NCBI GenBank assembly: GCA_022393335.1
Contig: JAJEKB010021193.1
Location: 1,365,680 to 1,429,679 of the forward strand
Direction: 5' to 3'
DNA from: Macrotrachela quadricornifera
Lineage: Eukaryota > Rotifera > Eurotatoria > Philodinida > Philodinidae
Length of the DNA: 64,000 nucleotides
Each line of letters opens with the position of its first letter. Within the stretch, counting starts at the first letter, position 1. Both the position numbers and the translations under genes were made by a program. The notes below the pieces were generated by a model. It did not search any database and was not told the origin of the DNA. It was given only the letters and a program-made list of their open reading frames with translations. Shown piece after piece: positions 1 to 10,605 of the stretch.

Positions 1-1590
1 CACAGTGATTGTCATCCTATTTATATCTCTCTCCTATTCATCTTCTTATCTACATTTAGACACTCACCAGACTATACCTTGCACACAATCAAATAAAAAA
101 TGCTGGTGCACAACATCTTAGTAATCTCTTACGGCATAATACAGTGATTGTCATCCTATTTACATCTCTCTCATATTCATCTCCCTCTCTCCATATAGAC
201 ACTCCCCACACTGAACCTTCAATCCAATAAAATTAGAGATGCTGGTGCACAACATCTTGCTGGTGCCTTACGGCATAACACAGTGATTCTCATACTATTT
301 ATATCTTACTCATATTCATCTTCCTCTCTACATATAGACACTCACTACACTGAACCTTCAATTGAATCAAATTAAAAATGCTGGTGCAGAACATCTTGCT
401 GATGCCTTAGAGCATAATACAGTGATACTCATTCTATTTACATCTCTCTCATATTCATCTTCTTCACTACATATAGACACTCACCACACTGAACCTTAAT
501 GGCAATCAAATCAAAAATGCTGGTGGACAGCATCTTGCTGATGCCTTACAGCATAACACAGTGATTGTCAACCTATTTATATCTCTCTCCTATTCATCTT
601 CTTCTCTACATTTAGACACTCACGACACTGAACCTTAATGACAATGAAATCGAAGATGCTGGTGCACAACACCTTGGTGATGCCTTACGACATAACACAG
701 TAAATCTCATCGTATTTACATCTCTCTCATATTCATCGGCTTCTGTACATTTAGACACCCACCACCCTGAACCTTAGTCACAATCGAATCGGACCTGCTG
801 GTGCACAACACCTTGGCAATGCCTTAGAGCATAACACAGTGATTCTCATCCTATTTACATCTCTCTTATATTCATCGGCTTCTGCACATTTAGACACTTA
901 CCACCCTGAACCTTAGTCACAATCGAATCGGACCTGCTGGTGCACAACATCTTGGGGATGCCTTACAGCATAACACAGTGATTCTAATCCTGTTTACATC
1001 TCTCTTATATTCATCGGCTTCTGTACAATTAGACACTTACCACCCTTAACTTTAGTTACAATCGAATCGAACCTGCTGGTGCACAACATCTTGCTGATGC
1101 CTTACGACATAACACAGTGATTCGCATCTTACTTACATCTTTCTTATATTCATCGTCTTATCTACATTAAGACACTCATCACACTGAACCTTGAATATAA
1201 TCATATCGGATATGCTGGTGCACAACATCTTGCTGATGCTTTACGGAATAACACAGTAATTCTCATCGTATTCACATCTCTCTAATATTTATTTTCTTCT
1301 CTGCATATAGACACTCACCACACTGACCCTTGAATACAATCAAATCGAAGATGCTGGTGCACAACATTTTGCTGATGCCTTACGGCATAACACAGTGATT
1401 CTCATCCTATTTACATCTTTCTTATATTCATCTTCTTCTCTGCATATAGACACTCACGACACTGAAACTTGAATGGAATCATATCGGAGATGCTGGTGCA
1501 CAACATTTTGCTGATGCCTTACAGCATAACACAGTGATTCTCATTCTATCTACATCTCTCTCATTTTCATCTTTTTGTTTATACATAGGC
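1..1590. repeat. 139-bp satellite array, about 11.5 copies
   Basis: The landmark CAGTGATT (or a close variant) recurs at 3, 142, 281, 420, 559, 698, 837, 976, 1115, 1254, 1393 and 1532, which is exactly 139 bases each time. Each unit also carries a 'gacactcaccacactgaacc'-like block and a 'gctggtgcacaacatcttg' block. Units differ mostly by substitutions, so the length is strictly kept. The array decays after about 1590 and is cut by the left edge, so its full size is unknown. No long open frame runs through it. Confidence 0.95.
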
Positions 1591-2809
1591 ACTGAACGAA
1601 TTGAGACTACGCACCAATGATATTTCTGGAAATATTATAAAACAAATGAAGCGAGCGGATGATAGAATACATTTTTAATTATTAAAGATAGTTTTGTTGT
1701 TGGCTAATAAATAGATGGACACCTTTTTTTATTTATCTTGTTCATTTCGAAACACGGGTGCGACCAGTGATATATGTGGACGGAGTGGTATTACAATCGT
1801 ATACTTTAGAGGAATACATGTACAACACACGTCACATGAATTAACGGTCCTTTGAAGTTACGATCATCCGGCATTCTCTCAGTCTAGGGTTTTGTCTGCA
1901 GCGCATATGTGCTAAAATAGGTTGTTAATTACCATAGCACAATATCTAACTGCATAGTGTTGAATTATGCTATTGTTGTGTAACAATGGATCGCTGGCGT
2001 GATATATGTATTGTCTATTACTATCCTATGGTAATCGAACCGTCTCATTCACTCTTCCTCTCTCAGTAATGAAATTAGTACAAGGTTGCAGTTGTTTGAT
2101 CATCTACTGATAACAAATGTTGATACTCAGCATTAATGAGAGTTTCATCATACTGAATTTGCGGCAGCAGTTCATTAGAATAGAAATAACATAATGAAGA
2201 ACAAGAGAAAGATTTATTTGTTTATTTATCTGATTTGAAGTTATTTGATAGAATGATATGATTGTATGATCCTAATATTGTATATAGACTAAAATAATAA
2301 TGATTTTTTTCTATAGGTTTACATGTGAAATGTGTTTAGTTTACGAAAATAGTCTATTTCAATAATAGAATATGTATGAATAGTATAATGCTAGATATCA
2401 ATTAATTAAATGAGACCTGTGTTTGTGAATATCTGTCAAGAAATTAGGTTTCCTCTTTTGGGCAAAAAGCGAATATGATCATCATCCGTGATTAATCGAG
2501 TTTCATATACGTAATTTTAAATACTCGTACTAATGAGACTATTTTTAACTTGAAATTCAATGTCTGATAAAGTACTTTTGGTCTACCACTTCTTTAGAAA
2601 CCCAATTTTTGTCTTTTTTGACTCGTATTCGATGGCTTTTTGAAAGAATAACCCCGGTTTGTCTTTAAAAAAACGTCATATTTGGAATCAGCACCAAAAA
2701 TTAAGTTGATCGATGTCTATTACAGATCGTTTCTTCGACTTTGTTTTTCAGTCATTTTTTCCTCATATCCCTCAGGGGGACCACGACAAAGATTTGTCTG
2801 AAAAACACT
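1591..2809. other. Intergenic, nothing recognised
   Basis: AT-rich sequence between the satellite and the next repeat cluster. I see no long open frame, RNA gene or clear repeat here. Confidence 0.6.
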
Positions 2810-3580
2810 ATCTATATCTATATATATAAAGAAGAATGTTTGTCTGTTCGCTTATAACTCAATCCCGATAAAAGCTAGCGTCATTAAATTTTTCACAATA
2901 CTTCCCTAGGTCCAGAGGAAGGTCATAGGATGGTTTTCGACTCAAAAGTTTCATCTGAAGGGGATGTTCCCCCATCCTTTTGTTGAATTACTACGGTAAG
3001 TGCCTTTTCTAAAGAGTCTGCGTGTGGTCGTTTCTATCTATCTATATATATAAAGAAGAAAGCTTGTCTGTTAGATATGCATTTGGGCACGGTACGAGCA
3101 AGTGCAGTAAAATTTTGCACAGAATACCGTTTCGATCAGACGAAGGTCATAGGGTACTTTTCGATCTAAAATTTTTACCTGAGGGGTTGTTTCCCCTCCG
3201 ATTATTGGATTTACTACAGTAAATGTCTTTTTCAGAGGATTTGTGCGTATGATTGTTTTTTCAACAATTGAAGAGCGAAAGAATATAAAAACATGTGCTT
3301 TTTGCCATTGGCCACGCGACATTTTAGAACAATCGAAAAAAACCGAATACAATGTATAAGATGAAGTGCAACCGTATAATTGAAAATATCCATCGAATAA
3401 AGAGAGCAAAAGGTGAAATAAAATCCCATTACTTATAACTCATAATCTATATATATCAAGAAGAAGTTGTGTCTGCCTGTCTTTTATTCATTTGGACCCC
3501 ACACGAGTCGGAATGCCAAAATTTTCATGGCATACTCTTAGATCCTGAGGAAGACACTAAAACTTTGCACAGGTTATGAT
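2810..3580. repeat. Tandem dispersed-type repeat, two copies plus a partial third
   Basis: Copies begin with a 'ctatatatataaagaagaa' motif followed by a 'tgtctgt' motif at about 2810, 3034 and 3446. The first two are adjacent and about 225 bases long. Both contain 'gaaggtcatagg', a 'gaggggatgttccccc'-like small hairpin and an 'actacggtaagtgcc'-like segment. The third is partial. Frames across it (for example 3071-3409 minus) are not conserved between copies and look fortuitous. The element class is not known to me; it may be a MITE or SINE. Confidence 0.7.
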
Positions 3581-6262
3581 ACATTGCAATTTTCCCAACC
3601 TTTTAAAAATTTCGAAACATTTGCTGCCATTTTTAGAATATTCAACTCTTAGTGTCACTCTTTTTTGCACTGGATGTTGGTGTAAAGTATGGCAATATTC
3701 ATGTGTTAAGAGAAAGATAGCCACGCCTCTACACTATTTGCTGCGTTATCTGATTGAAAAATGAATATAAGTGTATGCACGACGGAACATTTAGGAATAT
3801 TAGATGAGAAGGTCGTAAGTAAGCCTTCTATACATCTTCTGTCGTTTTGTGATATAGTAAATTTCCAGTATGGAGATTTCCCGAGCAACGCCGAGTACTA
3901 CCGCTAGTCTCTAATAATAGGACCCAATCGAGGCGGTATTTGACATTTATTGACAGAAAATAGTTTAAATATCTTACACTATTTTATAGCATCTGGTAGA
4001 AAAAAATTCTGCGTCGAATGAGTCTATTTTCAACGAACTTTATCGGATATTCATGGGTTTTCAGACTAAAACCCAGGTTTTTAGGGTTCCAGAAAGTGCT
4101 TCAGATGTCTCTTATTATTCGATCAACCTTTAAAAATAAAGTGATATTTGTAATCACCACACCGAGCTCTATCAAAATGCAAAGACTTTGAATAAAAAAC
4201 GACAAAAAATTTTTCTCGATACCTGAGGAAGGGTGGTGCCGCAGGGGTGAAAAAATGAGTTGTGGAAAAGCACAAAATAAACTTGTGAAAAATAATCAGG
4301 GACGTCATTCAGACTTGTGTTCCTTTTTAAAAGCGAAAAGTGCAATTAGAAAATAAACGATTTAGTGAAAGTTGTAGAACTTTTCACACTGCATCTTGTG
4401 GTATATATATATTTTTTTATTAATGCAACGTAATCAATAATGGTAGAATGAAATGCAAGAGTACTTCACTTTTTATATCGCACCCGTTATAGTCTACTGT
4501 AACGAGCTAGCATTCAACAAAAACAGTTCCTGTCCAAATTTTATCATTACGATATTAGTTCAATAGCGATTAAATAGCACAGAAAGATAGAACATTTTTT
4601 TCTCTATCATCCTATATAAAAAGAAACTTTTATAAAGCTTAGTATGTGGCACTAAAATGCCGTTGCCATTACTTTTGGATATCCGAATGCGTTGTATTAA
4701 ATCTAAAATAAATATGAAGCTAAGGCTTATTAAGACTTAAATATATTTATATGCTATCAGGAACGTGTAGTTCAGTGGCAGTAGAAGTTCTTTCGACCAT
4801 TGAGATATTTTCTCTTACTGCTATACGATTTTTTCTCATCTGTGACTTCATCTTATTCGGACATTAAATTAAAACCACAAGAAAGAGCTACTAAATAAAA
4901 GATTTGCTCTTCAAGTAATCCTAGTTATTCTCAATGGTTTGTCGCATGAGAAATCCCATTCTTTCACAAGTGAAGAAGAGTTTGCAAAACACAAAATTAA
5001 AACTCTTTAAAACTTTCATAAATTTTGGATGATTTCTTTTGAAGTCTTATCAAATTCTATAGGTTTTAAATGGTTCCATGTAAATTAATTAAGCCACCTG
5101 ATGAGATTTTGAAATAAGTCGAAATCACTCGTGGTATTCTATTTGTTCAAACTTACCCTATTGTTGTAATCATAATGCGAGAAGATAAAGAATTGAATTA
5201 TTCAATTGAAAAATAAAAGATAAAAGATTTTTCCACTTTGTTTGGATCATATTGCGACGTAGTTTAGTTTAAGTACGATGAAACGCAAATGTTCGACGAA
5301 AGACGTGTGTTCTTGGCGTTTCATATCCATATCAACCATGATTTAAACGCGATTTAAATGAAAAAATATGTTTCACCAGAAGCGACAATTGATTTCTTTC
5401 TCTACTATGGAAAGTTGGGTGTAAATTTTTTCAGAAAAATTGAGTCGGATGAAAATAACTTTGCTATACTATACTCACACTTGTTGAATTGTACAATTAT
5501 TTTTAATTGACGAAAAATAAAAATGAGAGGTCGTTTCGCAGTAAGCGACGATGGTAATATGTCGCATACGACACAGTGTGATATGATTATAATACTGTCC
5601 CTACGAAACGAGCGATTTACAGACCCTATTTAGTCGTATTTTCGACCTTTATGGCAACTAACATAGCCGTGAACAACAGTATACATCCTTTTACAGCTTC
5701 CATAATCATTCATCTGACAAATTTTAAGTTAACTCGTCTTATTTATTTCATATTTACCAGCTGTGTTAAACAAATTCAGAAAGAGATGAGTTTTGATACC
5801 ACATATGCGTCATGAATCAAAATCAATAAACCGTTCTGCTTTAAAAAGCCAACAAAAGGAAAAAAATCGATGAGGACATCATTTAATGCGGACAAAAAAA
5901 ACATAATGCACTGTGTTGGAGTGTATTTCAAAATGAATTTTTATTTAAAAACAATGTGAAAAAAAACTAGAACAAACAATAAAAGGACAAAAAGAAAAAA
6001 CAACAACCATGTAGACCTATATATATATAGGTAGATGACCAACTAGAGAAGGGACACAAGATAGTGACTGATGTTAGGGAACGACAGATGGCGTACCCTA
6101 ACAACACGCAGAAGCGAATGTTATAAGAAAAGGATTAATCGATATGATTGGCTGTTGATTGTCTCAACAGTTTCATGACATCAGTGCAATGATGAGTAAT
6201 ACTCAAATGAAAATGGTTTTCATCGTTTCTACCTAAAAAAAAGTAAAATATTTGTTGTGCAG
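3581..6262. other. Intergenic, with a fragment of the GAAAAGCTC family
   Basis: Mostly featureless AT-rich DNA. At about 4374-4420 the segment 'gtagaacttttcacactgc' followed by a T-rich run matches the end of the palindromic repeat family seen complete near 49.5 and 55.8 kb. A short TA-rich perfect palindrome lies at about 6018-6031. A small frame at 6073-6180 (ATG to TGA, 35 residues, basic) has no recognised product. Confidence 0.5.
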
Positions 6263-6400
6263 ATTTTCATGTCACTGCTGCCAACAAACGCCGATTCTGC
6301 GAGCCTGACTAGTCATAATTCGTTTAGGACTACGGCTCAATATGCTGGCGATACAAAACAGAGCATGTTAATAGGCAACCGTAATTTGACATTCCAACAG
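6263..6400 (+). CDS. Candidate orphan coding exon, function unknown
   Basis: A 138-base stretch (46 codons) with no stop, preceded by a pyrimidine-rich tract ending in 'gttgtgcag' and followed by 'gtgagt'. Both borders fit spliceosomal splice sites and the exon length keeps phase 0. It is clearly richer in G+C than its surroundings and its codons look coding (Thr, Ala, Ser, Asn and Gln rich). An ATG at 6269 could be the start, giving a peptide beginning MSLLPTNADS. I could not identify partner exons or a protein family. It could be a first exon of a gene with a long intron, a relic, or chance. Confidence 0.35.
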
Positions 6401-8201
6401 GTGAGTTAGATCAAAAATAGCTAAAATATCACTGAAAGAGGATGCCCGTCAGAATTAATATGGTTTTCATCGAAAAGAAACGAAAACATTTAATAGTTAG
6501 TTAAAATACTATGATCTTATTCCATTTTCCAATAACTGAAAATATTTTATCGGTTGCACTCAAAAAAATAAAATTAAAATCGAAATGATCACAATGCCTA
6601 TGTCTTAAGACCCTACCCATTTAATGGATTTTAAAAAAGATTTCTTATGTATACCAGTAGTGATAATTGCAAGAGAGTTCAGTTAACAGTTCTGAAATTA
6701 GCTCTTTCAGAAAACCATTTATGCGTATAATTTATGATGAAAAAACTGTTAGTGCAATATCTGTTGGATTAAAGATGTGAAACACGATATAGCTGTTACG
6801 ATGATAGGCTGTTGTCACAGTCTGTAGAGATTGAGGGAAGTCCAAATTTCTACCCTTAAATATTTCAATACTTCTTTTAGACCGTGTTTCACGAAGTAGG
6901 CGACTATATATCAACATTGAATCAAAGACCGAATTCAAACGGAATTTGAACTGGCAAACCCGGTACCATTCGGTCTCTGTTTTGAATACTATTTCAGAAA
7001 AAAATCTAAGACATGATATTATGAACGTAGAAAAATCACAATATATAAACGAATGCGTAAAAGTAATGGATGTGACATCAACTGACTCGATTTGTTCATA
7101 ACACACTACCTTAATTCACATCAGAGAAAATTGAATTTTTCATTATTCTAAAAGTTTTGTGATTTAAAACCAATCGAAAGCATAGACACGAAGACATCAA
7201 CATTAATCCTACCTTCAGGATCAGAGTCAACTGAAACGAACTTCAATAGTTTCATTACTGAAAAAAGACTTGACAGCGTAGCCTCTTCGGGGTTGAAACA
7301 TGGAATTCACATATCTTCGTAGAAAAAGTATTTAATGGTCTTTAACACCTCCCTCTGTTCTTACGAAAAACTTTCAAAATCCACTGTCATATGATCGTAT
7401 TTATCGATTTTAATGACTTTTACAAAGGTCAGACAAAGATTACCAACTGTAGCTCTGAATTTATAGTCAGAATTTTGTAATTTAAATAAAAATTACGTAT
7501 ATTCGAAAAGATACGATCTTGTGCGACAGGATCGTGGGAAACAGATTTCATAGTAAATTTCTTAAACATAAAATTTGTATTATCAATTTCGAATTCCAAA
7601 AAGTGCAATTTCATGCATCTTCTCAGCGTCGGTGTTTTTCTAAATTTTATATTACTAGAGTTTTGTGTACGGCAACCATATTGTTGGTCGAAAAAATTTT
7701 GTCAACGAAATGCTTTTCAACAAGTGTCATTAAATGAATGACATAGAATTCTCATATACAACGAAGCTGATTTTTGAGAATATAAGCTGCAAAAGACAAT
7801 TATCATTCACGAGTAACTTATCATTCAGCACTTTTTTACAGATCCGTACAATAATAGCTCAACAGCAGTAGGCTAAGAAATAATTAGAAACCTTTTGAGA
7901 GTCAACGGAAGGCGAATGATCAAAAGTCAAACGAATCATACTCTTATGGAATGCTATGTTGTTTGTCGACGTGCATTTCGTCGTAACAACATCTTGTCGA
8001 AAATGAATAATTTTATTCTTCTTATTAATCTGACCGTCAGCAAACAAATCCAAAAGGATCTCCTCACATTTTAAGTAAATCTTGATAAGTATTCTCATGT
8101 TTACTTTTTGCTAATATATATAGGTAAATTCTTCAATTGAGTATATAAACCAATTTAAACAAAAGTTGTTACCCAATAATGAAAAAGCAACACCAAGAAG
8201 A
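6401..8201. other. Intergenic, upstream of the OLD-like gene
   Basis: No recognisable gene. Frames at 6732-7106 (minus, 124 codons), 7519-7737 and 7859-8098 give low-complexity or unfamiliar peptides and have no supporting context. The last 100 bases, AT-rich, probably hold the promoter of the gene at 8202, but I cannot point to a defined element. Confidence 0.5.
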
Positions 8202-10574
8202 ATGGAATTAGATCAGATTCGCATAGCCAAATACAAAAAGTTTGAATCTACTTCTTGGTTAACTGATGAACCATTTAAGAATGCTTTTCAATTCGATCTG
8301 GCTAAACCATTAACTACATTAGTTGGCCCAAATAGTGCAGGTAAAACTAGTCTTCTAGAAGCATTGCAGTTATTTTGTATTGCTATTAAACATGGAAGCA
8401 AGGATTATCCATTAACAGAAGGAAAAGAATTATTCGGTTTTAAACATAATGTATGGGATGCTATGTTGCAAGGTGTTTTCACTGTTCATTATGCTATTAC
8501 AGCTGAAATAGAAACTTTAACATTAAATGTAAGATTAGGTCAAATCCAAATTGAAGACAAAAAGTACGTTCGTGTTGTTATTACTACACCAAGTGCCAAA
8601 ATCAATTATTTTGAATTGTTGAAGATTTCTCCATCAAGGTCTACAGATAACTGTAATGTTTGCCTTTATTCTACTGATTATACTTGGTTACGAGATTTAT
8701 TTCCAGAAGTCACATGGTTGGATGGTGAAACTGTATTGAATAGTAACGTCAAAGAATTTTTCGAAATTCTAGAAACTCAACGATATAAAAAAGAAATTAA
8801 TGAAGCAATTCAATGTATATTTCCCTGTGTTCGAGTAGATGCTAAAGGACATGCTATATACGAAATTATTAGTCAGGATGCTTCTAACGTCAACGAAATT
8901 ATTCTTACATCGTTAGATGATCAGCAGGAATCCATGAAATCAGTCTCAAAAAGTAGAACATCTAAATCAGTTAAATTCGATAATTCTTTTCAAAATAATA
9001 CCTCTTGTGGTGATGGTGTATTCCACTGTATAATGCTTATCGTAACAGTTTGTTGTGCAAAACAAAATTCAATTATTCTAATAGACGAACCCGATACTCA
9101 TATGTTTTCAAATGCACAAAAATTAGTAATTGATTTTTTTTATCGTAAATTGAAACAATTTCAAGAATCAAACCATTTTTGTCAAATGATTATTACTACC
9201 CATTCACCAGATATTATGCAAGCAGTTAAATTAGAAGATATTCGACAAATATTTCTAAATTCAAAAAACAGACCTATTGTAATCAAATCATTAGCTGGTA
9301 CTAAACAGTTATTCGATGCAATGACTAACTTTGGATCATCTCTTTTTAGCCACGGTGAATTAGTTCGCTTAGGTGTTCATCGAAAAATTTTATATTTAGA
9401 AAATCATGATGATTACAATTTCTTACATGGATTAATATATCGAGCTAAACCGGAATTGTTAAACTTTTCATTTACACGCATGGCCAAAGGTGGACGAACT
9501 GAACCATCTCAAATTAAAACACTAATACTTCAATTTCGACAAATTTTACCGAAGGAAGCTACGCTGCATATTTTCATTCTGTTGGATGCTGATCTTCGAT
9601 CGACTACTAGTTTAAGTAAGGAAAAAAAAGAATATGATCAAATAAATGATGACTCGACTCTGAATGTTAGATTATACTATCATTGTTGGGCAGCTCGTGA
9701 ATGGGAAAATTGGCTACTTTCTAACGAAGATTTACTTTATCGGATGTTATGTGAGAATGACGTAAATCACAAAGATCTAGCTATTATACAGCTACGAGAT
9801 CAAATACAACAACATCTACCAATAGACTCAATTTTACGTACTTTTCATGCATCTCATCAAAGTCAGCCTGTAACAACCACCGAAATAACTACAAACACCT
9901 CTTCGGAATATTCTAATCATAAGCAGCTATTTGAAGCTTGGTTTAACAAGGAACTAAAACGTCATTTTCAAATATTATTAACAAAGTTAACATTGTCCAG
10001 TATGGAAGGTGTTGAAAATATCAGTGGGGAAGAAGAAAAAGAATTACAGCGTGAAGCCTGTGTTGTATTTTTAAGAGAAGCTGGTATAGATGATGATATC
10101 ATGAGCAAATTTGGCCATTTACGTGAACGAATAGAAGGATTCATCGGTTATCAATTACGACAAGGTAGCGAAAAAACCAAAAAAAGACCACAGAAAAGTA
10201 ATACAACTGAAAAAGACGAAAAAGAACTACGTTGTCGTAGTCAATGGCTTTGTGATAGAACATTACCAGAAACAATAGAAACACCTGGAGATCTTAACGA
10301 GACAGTCAGAAAAGAAATAACAAAATGGATTGATGCTAAGCTATTCTTCTATCAATTAACATATGGTGACGACGCCAAAACTCGAAGTTCTCCTCTGGAT
10401 AATTATTGGAAACAAGCATTTGCAGTGCCAAATTCAGAAGATAATTTATATGAAAGATATTTTAGCTCGCTCGATCCACAAAATTCAGAAAAATGGCCGA
10501 AAGACTTTAAAAAACTAGTTGAAAAATTTAAAGAATTTGTTGAGTTCCCTAGTTCGTCAAATACTCGTTCCTAA
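8202..10574 (+). CDS. OLD-like AAA ATPase with TOPRIM/DUF4435-type C-terminus
   Basis: Single 790-codon frame without introns. The first ATG is 8202; the frame opens 36 bases earlier only through a TTG. Visible motifs: Walker A GPNSAGKT (residues 42-49), an ABC-like signature around TSCGDG (267-272), Walker B IILIDEPD (291-298) with catalytic Glu296, and the switch THSPD (333-337). A TOPRIM-like half follows: ILYLENHDD (396-404) resembling the E-x-x-D strand, an LLDADLR aspartate pair (Asp462, Asp464), and REWENWLL (499-506), like the 'REIENYLL' box of DUF4435 proteins. Established: OLD proteins are ATP-powered nucleases, mostly bacterial and phage, some in anti-phage defence (GajA is a relative). 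Inference: a gene taken from bacteria and kept intact. The TOPRIM glutamate is followed by Asn, not the usual Gly, so nuclease activity is uncertain. It is longer than typical OLD proteins (about 550-600 residues). Confidence 0.85.
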   Translation: MELDQIRIAKYKKFESTSWLTDEPFKNAFQFDLAKPLTTLVGPNSAGKTSLLEALQLFCIAIKHGSKDYPLTEGKELFGFKHNVWDAMLQGVFTVHYAITAEIETLTLNVRLGQIQIEDKKYVRVVITTPSAKINYFELLKISPSRSTDNCNVCLYSTDYTWLRDLFPEVTWLDGETVLNSNVKEFFEILETQRYKKEINEAIQCIFPCVRVDAKGHAIYEIISQDASNVNEIILTSLDDQQESMKSVSKSRTSKSVKFDNSFQNNTSCGDGVFHCIMLIVTVCCAKQNSIILIDEPDTHMFSNAQKLVIDFFYRKLKQFQESNHFCQMIITTHSPDIMQAVKLEDIRQIFLNSKNRPIVIKSLAGTKQLFDAMTNFGSSLFSHGELVRLGVHRKILYLENHDDYNFLHGLIYRAKPELLNFSFTRMAKGGRTEPSQIKTLILQFRQILPKEATLHIFILLDADLRSTTSLSKEKKEYDQINDDSTLNVRLYYHCWAAREWENWLLSNEDLLYRMLCENDVNHKDLAIIQLRDQIQQHLPIDSILRTFHASHQSQPVTTTEITTNTSSEYSNHKQLFEAWFNKELKRHFQILLTKLTLSSMEGVENISGEEEKELQREACVVFLREAGIDDDIMSKFGHLRERIEGFIGYQLRQGSEKTKKRPQKSNTTEKDEKELRCRSQWLCDRTLPETIETPGDLNETVRKEITKWIDAKLFFYQLTYGDDAKTRSSPLDNYWKQAFAVPNSEDNLYERYFSSLDPQNSEKWPKDFKKLVEKFKEFVEFPSSSNTRS

Positions 10575-10605
10575 AAATAGACCTACACTCTAGGAGCCTT
10601 TCGGC

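Noticed and set aside
1..1590. CRISPR-like spacing in the 139-bp array (also the 127-bp arrays)
   Set aside because: Entire units are repeated without unique spacers, and the genome is eukaryotic.
4755..4800. tRNA-like 'gtagttcagtggcagtag' segment
   Set aside because: It resembles an A-box and D-arm, but no B-box, acceptor pairing or cloverleaf could be built.
6732..7106. 124-codon minus-strand frame
   Set aside because: Unfamiliar, Phe/Ser/Thr-rich peptide with no splice signals, neighbours or motifs; plausible by chance in this sequence.
8166..8201. Twelve extra N-terminal codons on the OLD-like protein beginning at TTG
   Set aside because: An animal gene should start at ATG; the first in-frame ATG is 8202 and lies directly before the conserved ATPase region.
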